From NCBI RefSeq assembly GCF_008727755.1, contig NZ_CP044231.1, positions 1,674,001-1,738,000 of the forward strand: a stretch of 64,000 nucleotides of DNA, in the 5' to 3' direction. Below, in pieces: positions 1-9,339 of this stretch. Position 1 is the stretch's first letter; the number at the start of each line of letters is the position of its first letter. A program made the position numbers and the translations under genes. The notes beneath the pieces were generated by a model. That model saw only the letters and a list, made by a program, of their open reading frames with translations. It was not told the origin of the DNA and ran no database searches. Source of the DNA: Microbacterium caowuchunii (GTDB lineage: Bacteria > Actinomycetota > Actinomycetes > Actinomycetales > Microbacteriaceae).

Positions 1-1297
1 GCTCGAGCCGCGCGGACACGTCGCGTTCGTTGCCGTGCGTCGTGGGTTCGTAATAGCGGCGTCCGACGAGCGGGTCCGGCAGATACTGCTGCCGAACCAC
101 GCCGACATCGCTGTCGTGCGGGTAGCGGTACCCCTTGCCGTGCCCGAGCTTCTTCGCGCCGGCGTAGTGGGCGTCCCGGAGGTGGCTCGGCACCCGCCCG
201 AAGCCGCCCTTGCGGACATCGGCGATGGCCCGGTCGATCGCGAGATAGGCCGCGTTCGACTTGGCCGTCGACGCGAGGTAGGCGGTCGCTTCGGCGAGCG
301 GGATGCGACCTTCCGGCATCCCGATGAACTGCACCGCGTCGGCCGCGGCGACGGCGATCTGGAGCGCCTGCGGGTCGGCCAGGCCGATGTCCTCCGCAGC
401 CGAGATCACGAGGCGCCGCGCGATGAACCGGGGATCCTCCCCTGCCTCGATCATCCGCGCGAGGTAGTGGATCGCCGCGTCGACATCGCTGCCGCGGATC
501 GACTTGATGAAGGCGCTGATGACGTCGTAGTGCTCGTCGCCCTGCCGGTCGTAGCGCAGCAGCGCCCGGTCGACGGCCTGACCCACGATCTCCGCGGTGA
601 TCTCCCCCGACTCGCCCAGCGCGGGTTCCGCGACCATGGCCGCGGCCGCTTCCAGAGCGGTCAGCGCGCGGCGCGCGTCGCCGGAGGCCATCTGGATCAG
701 CGCAGCCCTGGCGTCCGCCGCGAGGACCACCCCGCCGTCGAACCCCCGCGGGTCGGCGACGGCGCGGTCGACGAGCAGCCCCAGGTCCTCGTCGTCGAGC
801 GGTTCCAGCGTGAGCAGCAGAGAGCGCGACAGGAGCGGCGAGATGACCGAGAACGACGGGTTCTCCGTGGTCGCGGCGATCAGGACGACCCATCCGTTCT
901 CGACCCCCGGGAGCAGGGCGTCCTGCTGCGCCTTCGTGAACCGATGGATCTCGTCCATGAACAGGATGGTGGACTGGCCGTACAGGTCCCGCTGGGTGAG
1001 GGCCTCCTGCATCACCTCGCGTACGTCCTTGACCCCGGCGGTGATCGCGGAGAGTTCCACGAAGCGTCGCCCCGAGGACCTCGCTATCGCCTGGGCGAGG
1101 GTCGTCTTCCCCGTGCCGGGTGGTCCCCACAGGATGACCGACACCGAGCCGGTGGTCTGGCGCTGGGGGTCCGCGAGGGCCACGAGCGGCGACCCCGGGC
1201 GCAGCAGGTGGCGCTGACCGGCCACCTCGTCGAGCGAGACCGGGCGCATACGTACGGCGAGGGGCGTCGCACCCTGGAACAACGCCTGTCCTGCCAT
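1..1297 (-). CDS. rarA: Replication-associated recombination protein RarA (MgsA), 3' end outside window
   Basis: AAA+ ATPase of the RarA/MgsA/WRNIP1 family, which acts at stalled replication forks. Translation from the ATG at 1297 shows Walker A GPPGTGKT near residue 58, Walker B ILFMDEIHRF at about 111-120 and the sensor AATTENPSF near 141. The C-terminal part carries the family motifs RYPHD and YYEP. About 432 codons are present against a usual 440-470, so only a few C-terminal residues lie beyond the window edge. The gene is transcribed away from the small membrane protein at 1420. The long plus-strand open frame across this region is its antisense shadow. Confidence 0.93.
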   Translation of the reverse strand, partial: MAGQALFQGATPLAVRMRPVSLDEVAGQRHLLRPGSPLVALADPQRQTTGSVSVILWGPPGTGKTTLAQAIARSSGRRFVELSAITAGVKDVREVMQEALTQRDLYGQSTILFMDEIHRFTKAQQDALLPGVENGWVVLIAATTENPSFSVISPLLSRSLLLTLEPLDDEDLGLLVDRAVADPRGFDGGVVLAADARAALIQMASGDARRALTALEAAAAMVAEPALGESGEITAEIVGQAVDRALLRYDRQGDEHYDVISAFIKSIRGSDVDAAIHYLARMIEAGEDPRFIARRLVISAAEDIGLADPQALQIAVAAADAVQFIGMPEGRIPLAEATAYLASTAKSNAAYLAIDRAIADVRKGGFGRVPSHLRDAHYAGAKKLGHGKGYRYPHDSDVGVVRQQYLPDPLVGRRYYEPTTHGNERDVSARLE

Positions 1298-1382
1298 CCG
1301 TCCAGGGTAGTCGCCGTCACCGACGCCCCGGCCCGGGTCGCACCCCGGGTTTGTCCGCGCCCTGGCGTCCTGCGTATGGTTT

Positions 1383-1408
1383 TCCCGACCCGGGTCCCCG
1401 GGTCGGGA
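1383..1408. repeat. 11-bp perfect inverted repeat next to a ribosome-binding site
   Basis: TCCCGACCCGG (1383-1393) and CCGGGTCGGGA (1398-1408) are separated by four bases. The repeat lies between divergent rarA and the small membrane protein, ending just before the GGGAG ribosome-binding site of the gene at 1420. Neither side is followed by a T-run, so it does not look like a terminator. It may be an mRNA hairpin affecting initiation or a protein-binding site. Confidence 0.6.
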
Positions 1409-1419
1409 CGGGAGACGAC

Positions 1420-1710
1420 GTGGCTTCGGGCAGGAACGGCAGAGGGCGTGGGTCGGCGCAGGAACGGGAACGTGCGCGCCTCTACCAGGCCCGGAGGGAC
1501 TTCCACCGTTCCGTGGCGCGGCGCCGCACCCGCGACAACGTCCTCGCCGGCGTCGTCGGCGGTTTCCTGATCCTCGCGGTGATCGGCGGCCAGGTCGCCT
1601 ACTTCACGATGGGCCCCGGCACACCCGCTCCGTCCCCGGCCCCGTCGACGTCCACGACTCCCCCGGCCGGCCCGCTGGCACCGGTGGAGCCCACCTCGCC
1701 GGTCGAGTAG
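1420..1710 (+). CDS. Small single-pass membrane protein, function unknown
   Basis: A 96-residue protein starting at a GTG (1420) behind GGGAG. The basic N-terminus (about 34 residues, rich in Arg) is followed by a single hydrophobic segment (LAGVVGGFLILAVIGG) at about residues 42-57. The tail is rich in Pro, Ser and Thr. This layout predicts a cytoplasmic basic end and a short extracytoplasmic Pro/Thr-rich tail. I do not recognise the family. An earlier in-frame ATG at 1351 exists but has no ribosome-binding site and would read through the inverted repeat. Confidence 0.7.
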   Translation: MASGRNGRGRGSAQERERARLYQARRDFHRSVARRRTRDNVLAGVVGGFLILAVIGGQVAYFTMGPGTPAPSPAPSTSTTPPAGPLAPVEPTSPVE

Positions 1711-1742
1711 ACGCCCCCGGCCGAAAACGACGCGCCCCGACT

Positions 1743-1756
1743 CCGGACCGGTCCGG
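1743..1756. repeat. 14-bp perfect palindrome upstream of the DUF349 gene
   Basis: CCGGACCGGTCCGG is a perfect 14-base palindrome lying about 35 bases upstream of the candidate -10 element of the DUF349 gene. It could be an operator or a small hairpin terminating the gene at 1420; there is no T-run. Confidence 0.4.
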
Positions 1757-1789
1757 CACGTCGCCGTGTGGCGCCGGGGATGCCCGTAC

Positions 1790-1795
1790 TAGGCT
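1790..1795 (+). promoter_or_regulatory. Candidate -10 element for the DUF349 gene
   Basis: TAGGCT, a good actinobacterial -10 hexamer, placing transcription start near 1802, about 40 bases before the GTG at 1841. No clear -35 element is visible. Confidence 0.4.
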
Positions 1796-1840
1796 GAGGG
1801 CGACTACCCGCCTGCCGATGCGAGCCGCTTGAGGTGCCCC

Positions 1841-3115
1841 GTGACTGCCCCGACAGAATCCACTCCCGACGAGACCGCCGTCCCGACGTCCGACGAGCCC
1901 TGGGGTCGCGTCGACGCCGACGGCACCGTCTCGGTCCGTGAGGGCTCCGAATGGCGAGAGGTCGGGCAGTTCCCCGACGGCTCCGCCGACGAGGCGCTCG
2001 CCTACTTCACCCGGAAGTACTCCGATCTCGCCAACGAGATCACCCTGCTCGAGGTGCGGCACCGCCGTGGCGGTGCCTCGGCATCCGACCTCCGGCAGAC
2101 CGCGCAGACCCTGCAGGGGAAGGTGAAGGACGCCGCCGCCGTCGGCGATCTGGCCGCACTCGAGCGCCGCCTGGCGACCCTGCTGTCCGCGCTCGAGGGT
2201 GCCTCCGCAGCCGAAGCGCAGGCCGCCAAGGAAGCCGTGGACGCCGCGATCGTGGAGCGCACCGGCCTCGTCGAGCGCGCCGAAGCCATTGCCGCGCGTG
2301 ATCCCAAGACGGTGCAATGGAAGCAGGTCTCCGCGGAGCTCACCGAGCTGTTCGACCAGTGGCAGGCCCACCAGCAGAACGGGCCCCGTCTGCCGAAGAC
2401 CGTCTCGCAGCAGTTGTGGTCGCGCTTCCGCGACGCGCGCAGCACGGTGGAGCGGCACCGCCGCGCGTTCTACGCGGAGCTCGACGAGACGCACAAGCAC
2501 GCCAAGGAGGCGAAGACCCGGCTCGTGGAGCGCGCCGAGGCCCTCGCACCCCGTGGCGAGGAGGGCATCCCCGCGTACCGGGGCCTCCTCGACGAGTGGA
2601 AGGCCAGTGGCCGGGCCGGCAAGAAGGTGGACGACGCCCTGTGGGCGCGGTTCAAGGCGGCCGGCGACGCGCTCTACGGCGCGCGCATCGAGCGGGAGTC
2701 CGTCGAGGCGGAGGAGTCCAAGGACCGCATCGAGGCCAAGCGCGCCCTGCTGGAACGCGCTCGCCCCATCGTCGACGTCAAGGACCTCGCCTCGGCCCGC
2801 CAGCAGCTCACCGCCATCCAGCGCGAATGGGACGAGATCGGCCGGATCTTCCCCCGCGACAAGGAGCGGACCCTCGACGACGAACTGCGCAAGGTCGAGC
2901 AGTCCGTCCGCACCCGTGAGGATGCGGAGTGGAAGCGCAACGACCCGGAGACGACCGCGCGTGCCAACGACATGACGCGACAGCTCACCGACGCGATCGA
3001 GAAGCTCGAGGCCGAGCTGGCCGCGGCCGAGAAGACCGGCGACGCCAAGGCGACGCAGGAGGCCCGGGACGCCCTGGAGGCTCGGAAGGCCTGGCTCCGC
3101 GCGATCGGAAGCTGA
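1841..3115 (+). CDS. DUF349 domain-containing protein
   Basis: A 424-residue highly charged helical protein. Repeated segments with a W-K-x-S/A-G and LWxRFxxA pattern (for example around residues 158-195, 240-275 and 315-350) are the DUF349 repeats. Most of the protein is predicted coiled coil. The molecular function of DUF349 proteins is not settled. The start chosen is GTG 1841, six bases after GAGG (1831-1834); a TTG four codons upstream overlaps that ribosome-binding site and was rejected. The gene is single, with its own candidate promoter and a strong stem-loop after the stop. A DUF349 gene near rel is a common actinobacterial arrangement. Confidence 0.85.
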   Translation: MTAPTESTPDETAVPTSDEPWGRVDADGTVSVREGSEWREVGQFPDGSADEALAYFTRKYSDLANEITLLEVRHRRGGASASDLRQTAQTLQGKVKDAAAVGDLAALERRLATLLSALEGASAAEAQAAKEAVDAAIVERTGLVERAEAIAARDPKTVQWKQVSAELTELFDQWQAHQQNGPRLPKTVSQQLWSRFRDARSTVERHRRAFYAELDETHKHAKEAKTRLVERAEALAPRGEEGIPAYRGLLDEWKASGRAGKKVDDALWARFKAAGDALYGARIERESVEAEESKDRIEAKRALLERARPIVDVKDLASARQQLTAIQREWDEIGRIFPRDKERTLDDELRKVEQSVRTREDAEWKRNDPETTARANDMTRQLTDAIEKLEAELAAAEKTGDAKATQEARDALEARKAWLRAIGS

Positions 3116-3132
3116 CGACCGACCCTCCCCGC

Positions 3133-3176
3133 GAGACGGCGGGCGGCTCCTTTCCACAGGAGCCGCCCGCCGTCTC
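3133..3176 (+). terminator. Stem-loop terminator after the DUF349 gene
   Basis: A perfect 19-bp stem (3133-3151 with 3158-3176) closes a six-base loop, starting 17 bases after the stop codon. No T-run follows, as is usual for actinobacterial terminators. Confidence 0.7.
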
Positions 3177-3208
3177 CGTGCAGGGGAAGCGGGCGGCACA
3201 CTGAGGCC

Positions 3209-3751
3209 ATGTCCTCGGTGTTCCTCTACTTCCCCGGCGAACGTCTCAGTCCAGCCGAACTCACCGCGGCTTGCCTGGACGGCCATCTCGTCGGGCTCGG
3301 TGAGGGGTACGTTCCTGCGGACACGGTGGAGACGACGGCGCTGCGTGCGGCCTCCCTCGGATCCCTGGCGGGCCTGGACCTCGCCGCGGTCCTGGAGAGC
3401 GCGGCCTGGATCCACGGCGCCCGCGACGAGCCGCCCGCGCGTCACACCCTGCAGCGTGCGACGGAACGGCGCCTGCACGAGCCCATCGGCCGCCGGTTCG
3501 TCTACCGGGACCCGCGCGTTCCCGCCGCGGACCTCGTGCGCATCGGCGGCGTCGCGGTGACGACGCCGGAGCGGACCGTCGCGGATCTGGCCCGCAAGGG
3601 CACGCCCGACGCCGTCGAGGTGCTGCGGGAGTGGGCGGCACGTGCACCCGCCGCGCTCCCCGCCGGTGTCCGCTGGATCGACGGATCGGGCCGCGTCCCG
3701 CACAAACGCGCGGCCCGCCGGCTGCTCGGTGAACTGCTCAGGAGGACGTGA
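3209..3751 (+). CDS. AbiEi-like antitoxin/transcriptional regulator family protein, orphan
   Basis: A 180-residue soluble protein. The C-terminal half contains [19 protein letters not shown], a pattern I associate with AbiEi-family proteins of actinobacteria, usually annotated as type IV toxin-antitoxin antitoxins. No AbiEii-type nucleotidyltransferase toxin gene is adjacent. The upstream neighbour is DUF349 and the downstream one is rel, whose 3' end it overlaps by 14 bases tail to tail. It may therefore be a free-standing regulator. GAGG sits three bases before the ATG, which is close; no better start is seen. The family assignment rests on motif resemblance only. Confidence 0.5.
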   Translation: MSSVFLYFPGERLSPAELTAACLDGHLVGLGEGYVPADTVETTALRAASLGSLAGLDLAAVLESAAWIHGARDEPPARHTLQRATERRLHEPIGRRFVYRDPRVPAADLVRIGGVAVTTPERTVADLARKGTPDAVEVLREWAARAPAALPAGVRWIDGSGRVPHKRAARRLLGELLRRT

Positions 3752-5990
3752 CCCGGTACACGTCGTACACCGCGTCGATCCGGCGCACCGCGTTCAGGAC
3801 ACGGTCCAGGTGCACCGTGTCGCCCATCTCGAACACGAACTTGCTGAGGGCGAGCCGGTCGTTGGAGGTCGACACGGTGGCGGAGAGGATGTTCACGTGG
3901 TGCTCGCTGAGCACCCGCGTCACGTCGCTGAGCAGGCCGGAGCGGTCCAGCGCCTCGACCTGGATCTGCACGAGGAAGACGCTCTTGGACGTCGGGGCCC
4001 ACTCGACCTCGATCATCCGGTCCGGATCGTCCATCAGCGAATTCACGTTGGTGCAGTCCTTGCGGTGCACGGACACACCGCTGCCGCGGGTGACGAAGCC
4101 GATGATCTCGTCACCGGGAACGGGCGTGCAGCACTTCGCCAGCTTGACGAGGATGTCGGGGGCGCCGCGCACCAGCACACCGGAGTCGCCGTCCCTGGGC
4201 ACCCGGCTGCGGCCGATGTGCGGGATGTCGATGGGGCCGGTCGTGGTGTCCTGGTCGGCGACGAGCGCGGTGACCTTCTCCAGCACCGACTGGGTGGACA
4301 CGTGCCCCTCGCCCACCGCCGCGTAGAGCGCGGACACGTCCTCGTACCGCAGGTTCTGGGCGACCTGGGTGAACGTGTCCTGGCTCATCAGGCGCTGCAG
4401 CGGCAGGTTCTGCCGTCGCATCGCGCGGGCGATCGACTCGCGGCCCTGCTCGATGGCCTCCTCGCGGCGTTCCTTCGTGAACCAGCCGCGGATCTTGTTG
4501 CGGGCCCGCGTGCTCTTGACGAAGCCGAGCCAGTCCTGGCTCGGGCCGGCATCCGGGTTCTTGGAGGTGAAGACCTCGACGACGTCGCCGGAGTGCAGCT
4601 CCGACTCCAGCGGGATGAGGCGCCCGTTGACCTTGGCACCCATCGTGCGGTGGCCGATCTCGGTGTGCACGGCGTAGGCGAAATCGACCGGGGTCGCCCC
4701 GGCCGGGAGACCGATGACCCGCCCCTTGGGCGTGAAGACGTAGACCTCTTTCGCGCCGATCTCGAAGCGCAGCGAGTCCAGGAACTCGCCGGGGTCGGCC
4801 GTCTCGGCCTGCCAGTCCGAGATGTGCGCCAGCCATGCCATGTCGGCGTCGACCGCGCGCGGGTCGGACTTCCCGCCCGACATCCGCTCCTTGTACTTCC
4901 AGTGCGCCGCGACGCCGAACTCGGCCTGCTGGTGCATCTCGTTGGTGCGGATCTGGATCTCGACGGTTCGACCGCCGGGGCCGATCACCGTCGTGTGCAG
5001 CGACTGGTACAGGTTGAACTTCGGGGTCGCGATGTAGTCCTTGAACCGACCGGGCAACGGTGTCCAGCGGGCGTGGAGTGCGCCGAGCACGGCGTAGCAG
5101 TCGCGGACCGTCGAGACGATCACGCGGATGCCGATGAGGTCGTAGATGTCGTCGAACTCGCGTCCGCGCACGACCATCTTCTGGTACACGGAGTAGAGCT
5201 GCTTCGGTCGTCCCGCGATGCGCCCACGGATGCGGAGTTCTCGCAGGTCCTCCTCGACCGCGTCGATGACGTTCTGGAGGTACTGCTCGCGCTGAGGCGT
5301 TCGCTGCTTCACCAGACTGTCGATCTCGACGTACAGCTTGGGGTGCAGGACGGCGAAGGAGAGGTCCTCCAGCTCGGACTTGATCGCCTGGATACCGAGG
5401 CGATGCGCCAGCGGCGCATAGATCTCGAGGGTCTCCGTCGCCTTCTTCGCCGCCTTCTCGGGGGGCACGAAGCCCCACGTGCGCGCGTTGTGCAGCCGAT
5501 CGGCCAGCTTGATGACGAGCACGCGGATGTCGCGGGACATCGCCACGATCATCTTCCGGACCGTCTCCGCCTGAGCGCTCTCGCCGTACTTGACCTTGTC
5601 GAGCTTCGTGACCCCGTCGACGAGCATGGCGACCTCGTCGCCGAACTCCGCGCGCAACGCGTCGAGCTCGTAGCCGGTGTCCTCCACCGTGTCGTGCAGC
5701 AGCGCAGCGGCGACCGCTTTGGGGCCGAGCCCCAGGTCTGCGAGGATCTGCGCGACCGCGAGCGGATGCGTGATGTAGGGCTCGCCGCTCTGCCGCTTCT
5801 GCCCGGAGTGGGCCTTGTCGGCGACGGCATAGGCGCGCTCGATGATCGCGAGGTCGCCCTTGGGGTGGTGGGTCCGCACCGTCCGTACGAGCTTGTCGAC
5901 GTCGTCGCGGCGCGCCGCCCGGGAGAAGATGCGCGGGATCAACCGGCGCAGTGACGAGCTCTGCGCGCCCGTGGAAACGGTCTCCGCCAT
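3738..5990 (-). CDS. rel: Bifunctional (p)ppGpp synthetase/hydrolase Rel
   Basis: Makes and degrades the stringent-response alarmone (p)ppGpp in the cytosol. In the 750-residue protein the HD hydrolase domain shows LLHDTVEDT near residue 97 and ADRLHNA near 164. The synthetase domain follows with [13 protein letters not shown] and [16 protein letters not shown]. The sequence GRFKDYIA contains the RFKD form of the RXKD motif of bifunctional Rel enzymes. Next come a TGS domain ([19 protein letters not shown]), a Cys-containing zinc-finger-like segment ([14 protein letters not shown]) and a C-terminal ACT domain. Domain order and length are complete. It has a candidate promoter at 6023-6028 and its 3' end overlaps the AbiEi-like gene. 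The apt gene that often sits between secF and rel in actinobacteria is absent. Confidence 0.97.
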   Translation of the reverse strand: MAETVSTGAQSSSLRRLIPRIFSRAARRDDVDKLVRTVRTHHPKGDLAIIERAYAVADKAHSGQKRQSGEPYITHPLAVAQILADLGLGPKAVAAALLHDTVEDTGYELDALRAEFGDEVAMLVDGVTKLDKVKYGESAQAETVRKMIVAMSRDIRVLVIKLADRLHNARTWGFVPPEKAAKKATETLEIYAPLAHRLGIQAIKSELEDLSFAVLHPKLYVEIDSLVKQRTPQREQYLQNVIDAVEEDLRELRIRGRIAGRPKQLYSVYQKMVVRGREFDDIYDLIGIRVIVSTVRDCYAVLGALHARWTPLPGRFKDYIATPKFNLYQSLHTTVIGPGGRTVEIQIRTNEMHQQAEFGVAAHWKYKERMSGGKSDPRAVDADMAWLAHISDWQAETADPGEFLDSLRFEIGAKEVYVFTPKGRVIGLPAGATPVDFAYAVHTEIGHRTMGAKVNGRLIPLESELHSGDVVEVFTSKNPDAGPSQDWLGFVKSTRARNKIRGWFTKERREEAIEQGRESIARAMRRQNLPLQRLMSQDTFTQVAQNLRYEDVSALYAAVGEGHVSTQSVLEKVTALVADQDTTTGPIDIPHIGRSRVPRDGDSGVLVRGAPDILVKLAKCCTPVPGDEIIGFVTRGSGVSVHRKDCTNVNSLMDDPDRMIEVEWAPTSKSVFLVQIQVEALDRSGLLSDVTRVLSEHHVNILSATVSTSNDRLALSKFVFEMGDTVHLDRVLNAVRRIDAVYDVYRVTSS

Positions 5991-6022
5991 GCCTCGATCA
6001 CCGCCCTTCGCAGAATCTCTTC

Positions 6023-6028
6023 AGTCTA
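6023..6028 (-). promoter_or_regulatory. Candidate -10 element for rel
   Basis: On the minus strand TAGACT lies 33 bases upstream of the rel start, in the 65-base gap after secF, giving an untranslated leader of about 26 bases. The -35 region is not recognisable. Confidence 0.45.
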
Positions 6029-6055
6029 CGCGTGTCCCCGCCGCCCGGTTGCCGC

Positions 6056-7045
6056 TCAGACCGGCGCCCCCGCGCGCTCGCGCGCCTCGAGCACCCGCTG
6101 GTCGCTGGCGAGGATCTTCGGCTCCCGCTCCCGGAAGAACGCATAAAGGGGTGCGGCCACGAAGACGGTCGAGTACGCGGCGACGATCGTGCCGACGAAG
6201 ATCGACAGCGAGATGTCGGTCAGCGTCTGCGCACCGAGCCAGAAGGCGCCGATGAAGAGGATCGCCCCGGTGGGCAGGATCGCCACGACGGTCGTGTTGA
6301 TCGAGCGGATCAGCGTCTGGTTCACGGCGAGGTTCACCGACTCACCGAACGTCCGCGCGGAGATCTCCCCGTCGTCCCGGGTGTTCTCCCTGATCTTGTC
6401 GAACACGACGGTCGTGTCGTAGAGCGAGTAGGACAGGATCGTGAGGAAGCCGATCACGGCTGCCGGCGAGATGGGGAACCCGCAGAGCGCGTAGACGCCG
6501 ACGGTGATGATGAGCACATCCACAACGCCGACGATCGCGGCGGCGGACATCTTCCAGGTGCGGAAGTACAGCGCCAGGATCAGGAAGGTGAGCGCGAGGA
6601 AGATCGCCAGCCCCCACAGGGATTGCCGGGTGACGTCCGCACCCCACGCCGGTCCGATGAACGAGGAGGTGACCTCCGTCGAGTCCACACCGTAGGTCTC
6701 CGCGAGGGCCGCGGACACCGCCTGGGTCTCCTCGGGGGTCATCTGATCCGTCTGCACCCGGACGGCGCTCTCCCCCACGGTGGCGACCTTGGTGGTGGCA
6801 TCGGGGACGACCGATTCCACCGCAACGGTGGCCAGCGACTGGTCCGGCGAGGAGACGCCGGTCACGGTGAACTGGGATCCCCCGGTGAACTCGATCGAGA
6901 ACTGCACCGGACGCACGAGCGGCACCAGCGCGGAACCGATCACGAGCAGCGCCGCGATGATGAACCACAACCGCCGGCGCGGGATGAACGGGAAGGAGGT
7001 CTTCCCGGTGTACAGGTCGTTGCCGAGCTGGCCCATGGAGCGCAT
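6056..7045 (-). CDS. secF: Protein translocase subunit SecF
   Basis: Integral membrane partner of SecD that uses the proton gradient to help move proteins through SecYEG. The 329-residue protein has a first membrane helix near residue 30 and an extracytoplasmic loop with IEFTGGSQF, the SecF signature. A five-helix C-terminal bundle follows, including YSLYDTTVVFDKIREN. The start overlaps the secD stop by one base (TGATG), so translation is probably coupled. An ATG three codons inside is an alternative start. It is the last gene of the yajC-secD-secF operon. Confidence 0.97.
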   Translation of the reverse strand: MRSMGQLGNDLYTGKTSFPFIPRRRLWFIIAALLVIGSALVPLVRPVQFSIEFTGGSQFTVTGVSSPDQSLATVAVESVVPDATTKVATVGESAVRVQTDQMTPEETQAVSAALAETYGVDSTEVTSSFIGPAWGADVTRQSLWGLAIFLALTFLILALYFRTWKMSAAAIVGVVDVLIITVGVYALCGFPISPAAVIGFLTILSYSLYDTTVVFDKIRENTRDDGEISARTFGESVNLAVNQTLIRSINTTVVAILPTGAILFIGAFWLGAQTLTDISLSIFVGTIVAAYSTVFVAAPLYAFFREREPKILASDQRVLEARERAGAPV

Positions 7046-8775
7046 CAGTCGCGTCCTGCCTTCGCGTCGACCGAGGCGCTGTCGCGCTCGGAGGTGGAAT
7101 CCGTACCCGCATCCAGCGCGGCGCGCTTGCGTTCGGCGATCGTCTGTCGACGCTCCGCCTCAGCCCGTGAGCGGGCCGCTCGACCGGTGGTGGCCACCGG
7201 GGCGCGGAACTGCGCGCGCCCGCGGTAGACGGCGCCGAGTGCCTTCGGGTCCATGCCGGAGAGGGGATGACCGGAACCGAAGAACTTCGTGCGTGCCAGC
7301 AGCTGCATGACCGGGTGCGTGAAGAGGATGAAGATGACGATGTCGATCACGGTGGTGAGCCCCAGCGTGAACGCGAAGCCCTTCACCGTCGCGTCCGCGA
7401 GGATGTAGAGCACCACCGCGGCGAGGATGTTGATCGACTTGGAGATGTAGATCGTGCGCTTGGCGCGGCTCCAGCCGTCCTCGACGGCGGAGGTGATCGA
7501 CTTGCCGTCGCGCAGCTCGTCGCGGATGCGTTCGAAGTAGACGATGAACGAGTCCGCGGTGAAACCGATGGAGACGATCACGCCGGCGACACCGGCCAGC
7601 GACAGGCGGAAGCCCATGCGCCAGGCGAGGATGCACAGCGCGATGTAGGTCAGTACGCCCATCACGACCAGGGACGCGATGATCACGCCACCGAGGGCCC
7701 GGTAGACGATGAGCGAGTACACGGCGACGAGCACGAGACCGATGAGACCGGCGACGAGGCCGATCATCAGCTGCTGCGAGCCGAGCGTGGCCGAGATCGT
7801 GTCGGAGCTCTGCACCGTGAAGCTGAGCGGCAGTGCGCCGTACTTCAGCTGATCGGCGAGGACCTGAGCGCTCTCCTGCGTGAAGGAGCCGGTGATCTGG
7901 GGCTTGCCGTCGGTGATGATCGCGTTCATCGACGGTGCCGAGAGCACGTCGCCGTCCAGGACGAACGCGAACTGGTTCAGGGGCGTGGACAGCGGGTACA
8001 GGCGCTGGCTCACCTGGGTGAACGCGTCCGTGCCCTTGTTGTTGAAGACGATGTTGACCGCCCAGGCGCCGGAGGTCTGCACCATACCGGCGCTCGCGTC
8101 GGAGATGGAGTCGCCGTCGAGCTCGACCGGGCCGAGGATGTACTTCGCGGTGCCCGTCGCGTCGCAGGCGATCACCGGCTGGTCGGCCGGGGCGTTGGCC
8201 GGGTCGTTCGTCGGGTCCGCGCAGTTGTAGGCCTGGAACTCGGCCTGCAGCTTCGGGGTGATCCAGCTGACGTCGCTGCCGCTCGTCGGTGAGGCGGTGG
8301 GCGTCGACTCGAGTCCCGGATCGGCGGTCGGGTAGGGCGTCGCCGTCCCGTCCTCGCCGATGAACGCGCCGCTGACCTCGCCCGAGACGAACAGCACGGC
8401 GCGCAACTGCAGCTGCGCGGAGGCCTGGATCCGCTGCCGCGTCTCCTCGTCCGCCTCGCCCGGGATCTGGACGACGATGTTCTTGCCGCCCTCGGTCGTG
8501 ACGTCGGCCTCGCCCACACCCGTCGCGTCGATGCGCTGACGCATGATCGTGACGGCCTGATCCATCTGCTCCGCGCTGGGTGCGCTGCCGTCGGCGGTCT
8601 GCGCCTCGAGGATGATCTGCGTCCCGCCCTGCAGATCGAGCGCGAGCTCGGGAGACCACGAGCTGCGCTCGAAGACGTAGACGCCGAGCGCATTCACGCC
8701 GAAGAGCACGGCGGTGATGGCCAGGAGCCCGATCAGGGCCTTCCAGGCATGCCTAACAGGGGTGGGTGTCGCCAC
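7045..8775 (-). CDS. secD: Protein translocase subunit SecD
   Basis: Resistance-nodulation-division type membrane protein that completes Sec-dependent export. In its 576 residues the N-terminal helix is followed by LALDLQGGTQIILEA, the SecD P1 signature. A large periplasmic-side domain contains a Ser/Thr/Pro-rich low-complexity stretch near residues 145-170. Then come six membrane helices with GFTADSFIVYFERIRDE. The C-terminal tail of about 75 residues is cytoplasmic and basic, longer than in enteric SecD but common in actinobacteria. The GTG start at 8775 is 30 bases downstream of yajC, and the stop is shared with the secF start. Confidence 0.97.
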   Translation of the reverse strand: MATPTPVRHAWKALIGLLAITAVLFGVNALGVYVFERSSWSPELALDLQGGTQIILEAQTADGSAPSAEQMDQAVTIMRQRIDATGVGEADVTTEGGKNIVVQIPGEADEETRQRIQASAQLQLRAVLFVSGEVSGAFIGEDGTATPYPTADPGLESTPTASPTSGSDVSWITPKLQAEFQAYNCADPTNDPANAPADQPVIACDATGTAKYILGPVELDGDSISDASAGMVQTSGAWAVNIVFNNKGTDAFTQVSQRLYPLSTPLNQFAFVLDGDVLSAPSMNAIITDGKPQITGSFTQESAQVLADQLKYGALPLSFTVQSSDTISATLGSQQLMIGLVAGLIGLVLVAVYSLIVYRALGGVIIASLVVMGVLTYIALCILAWRMGFRLSLAGVAGVIVSIGFTADSFIVYFERIRDELRDGKSITSAVEDGWSRAKRTIYISKSINILAAVVLYILADATVKGFAFTLGLTTVIDIVIFILFTHPVMQLLARTKFFGSGHPLSGMDPKALGAVYRGRAQFRAPVATTGRAARSRAEAERRQTIAERKRAALDAGTDSTSERDSASVDAKAGRD

Positions 8776-8805
8776 GAACGGTCAGCTTTCTCGAGGGAGG
8801 GGTTC

Positions 8806-9261
8806 TCAGGCCTCGGGCTTGTTCTTCTTGTCGGCGTCGTTCTCGTCGGGGTGCGCGGAGAACTTGTGGTCGTCGCTGATCGAGGTGATGTCGCCGTCCA
8901 GTACACCCGAGGCGTACTCGGCCTCGCTGGCCTCGGCCTCGAGGAACTCGTCCTCGGAGACGGCGCCCTCCACCGGGTCGACGACACGGAGGATGGCCTG
9001 GCTGTGCACCTTGATCTGCACGCCGGGGGCGATCTCCACGAGTGCCGGCTGGTCGAGGTTCTCGCCGTCGTAGGCGACGATCGTGCCGTACAGGCCGCCC
9101 TGCAGGAGCACCTCGGCACCCGGGACGGTCTGGCGGGACTTCTGCTCCTGCTCGGCCTTCGCCTTCTGCATCCGGCGACGGGAGCTCCAGAACATGAAGA
9201 CGAGGAGGATGAGCAGGAGGAAGATGAGGCCGTAGTTGGCGAAGAAGTTCGCGAAATCCAT
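8806..9261 (-). CDS. yajC: Preprotein translocase subunit YajC
   Basis: Small SecDF-associated membrane protein. The 151-residue protein has one N-terminal helix (NYGLIFLLLILLVFMFW, residues 9-25) followed by a basic stretch (SSRRRMQKAK) and the conserved core VPGAEVLLQGGLYGTIVA. The acidic C-terminal tail, about 60 residues, is an extension usual in actinobacteria. ATG 9261 was chosen because the N-terminus then begins at MDFANFF just before the helix; a start 30 codons upstream would translate the promoter region. It is first gene of yajC-secD-secF. Confidence 0.92.
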   Translation of the reverse strand: MDFANFFANYGLIFLLLILLVFMFWSSRRRMQKAKAEQEQKSRQTVPGAEVLLQGGLYGTIVAYDGENLDQPALVEIAPGVQIKVHSQAILRVVDPVEGAVSEDEFLEAEASEAEYASGVLDGDITSISDDHKFSAHPDENDADKKNKPEA

Positions 9262-9339
9262 GGGGCGGTCAGAGCCTTTCAGGCGCAGCGCACGCTGGTG
9301 CGGCACTGATGAGATGAGATGCGGCGAAAGCCTCCGCCG

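Noticed and set aside
3642..5954. A 770-codon plus-strand open frame
   Set aside because: Antisense shadow of rel; no start signal or recognisable motif.
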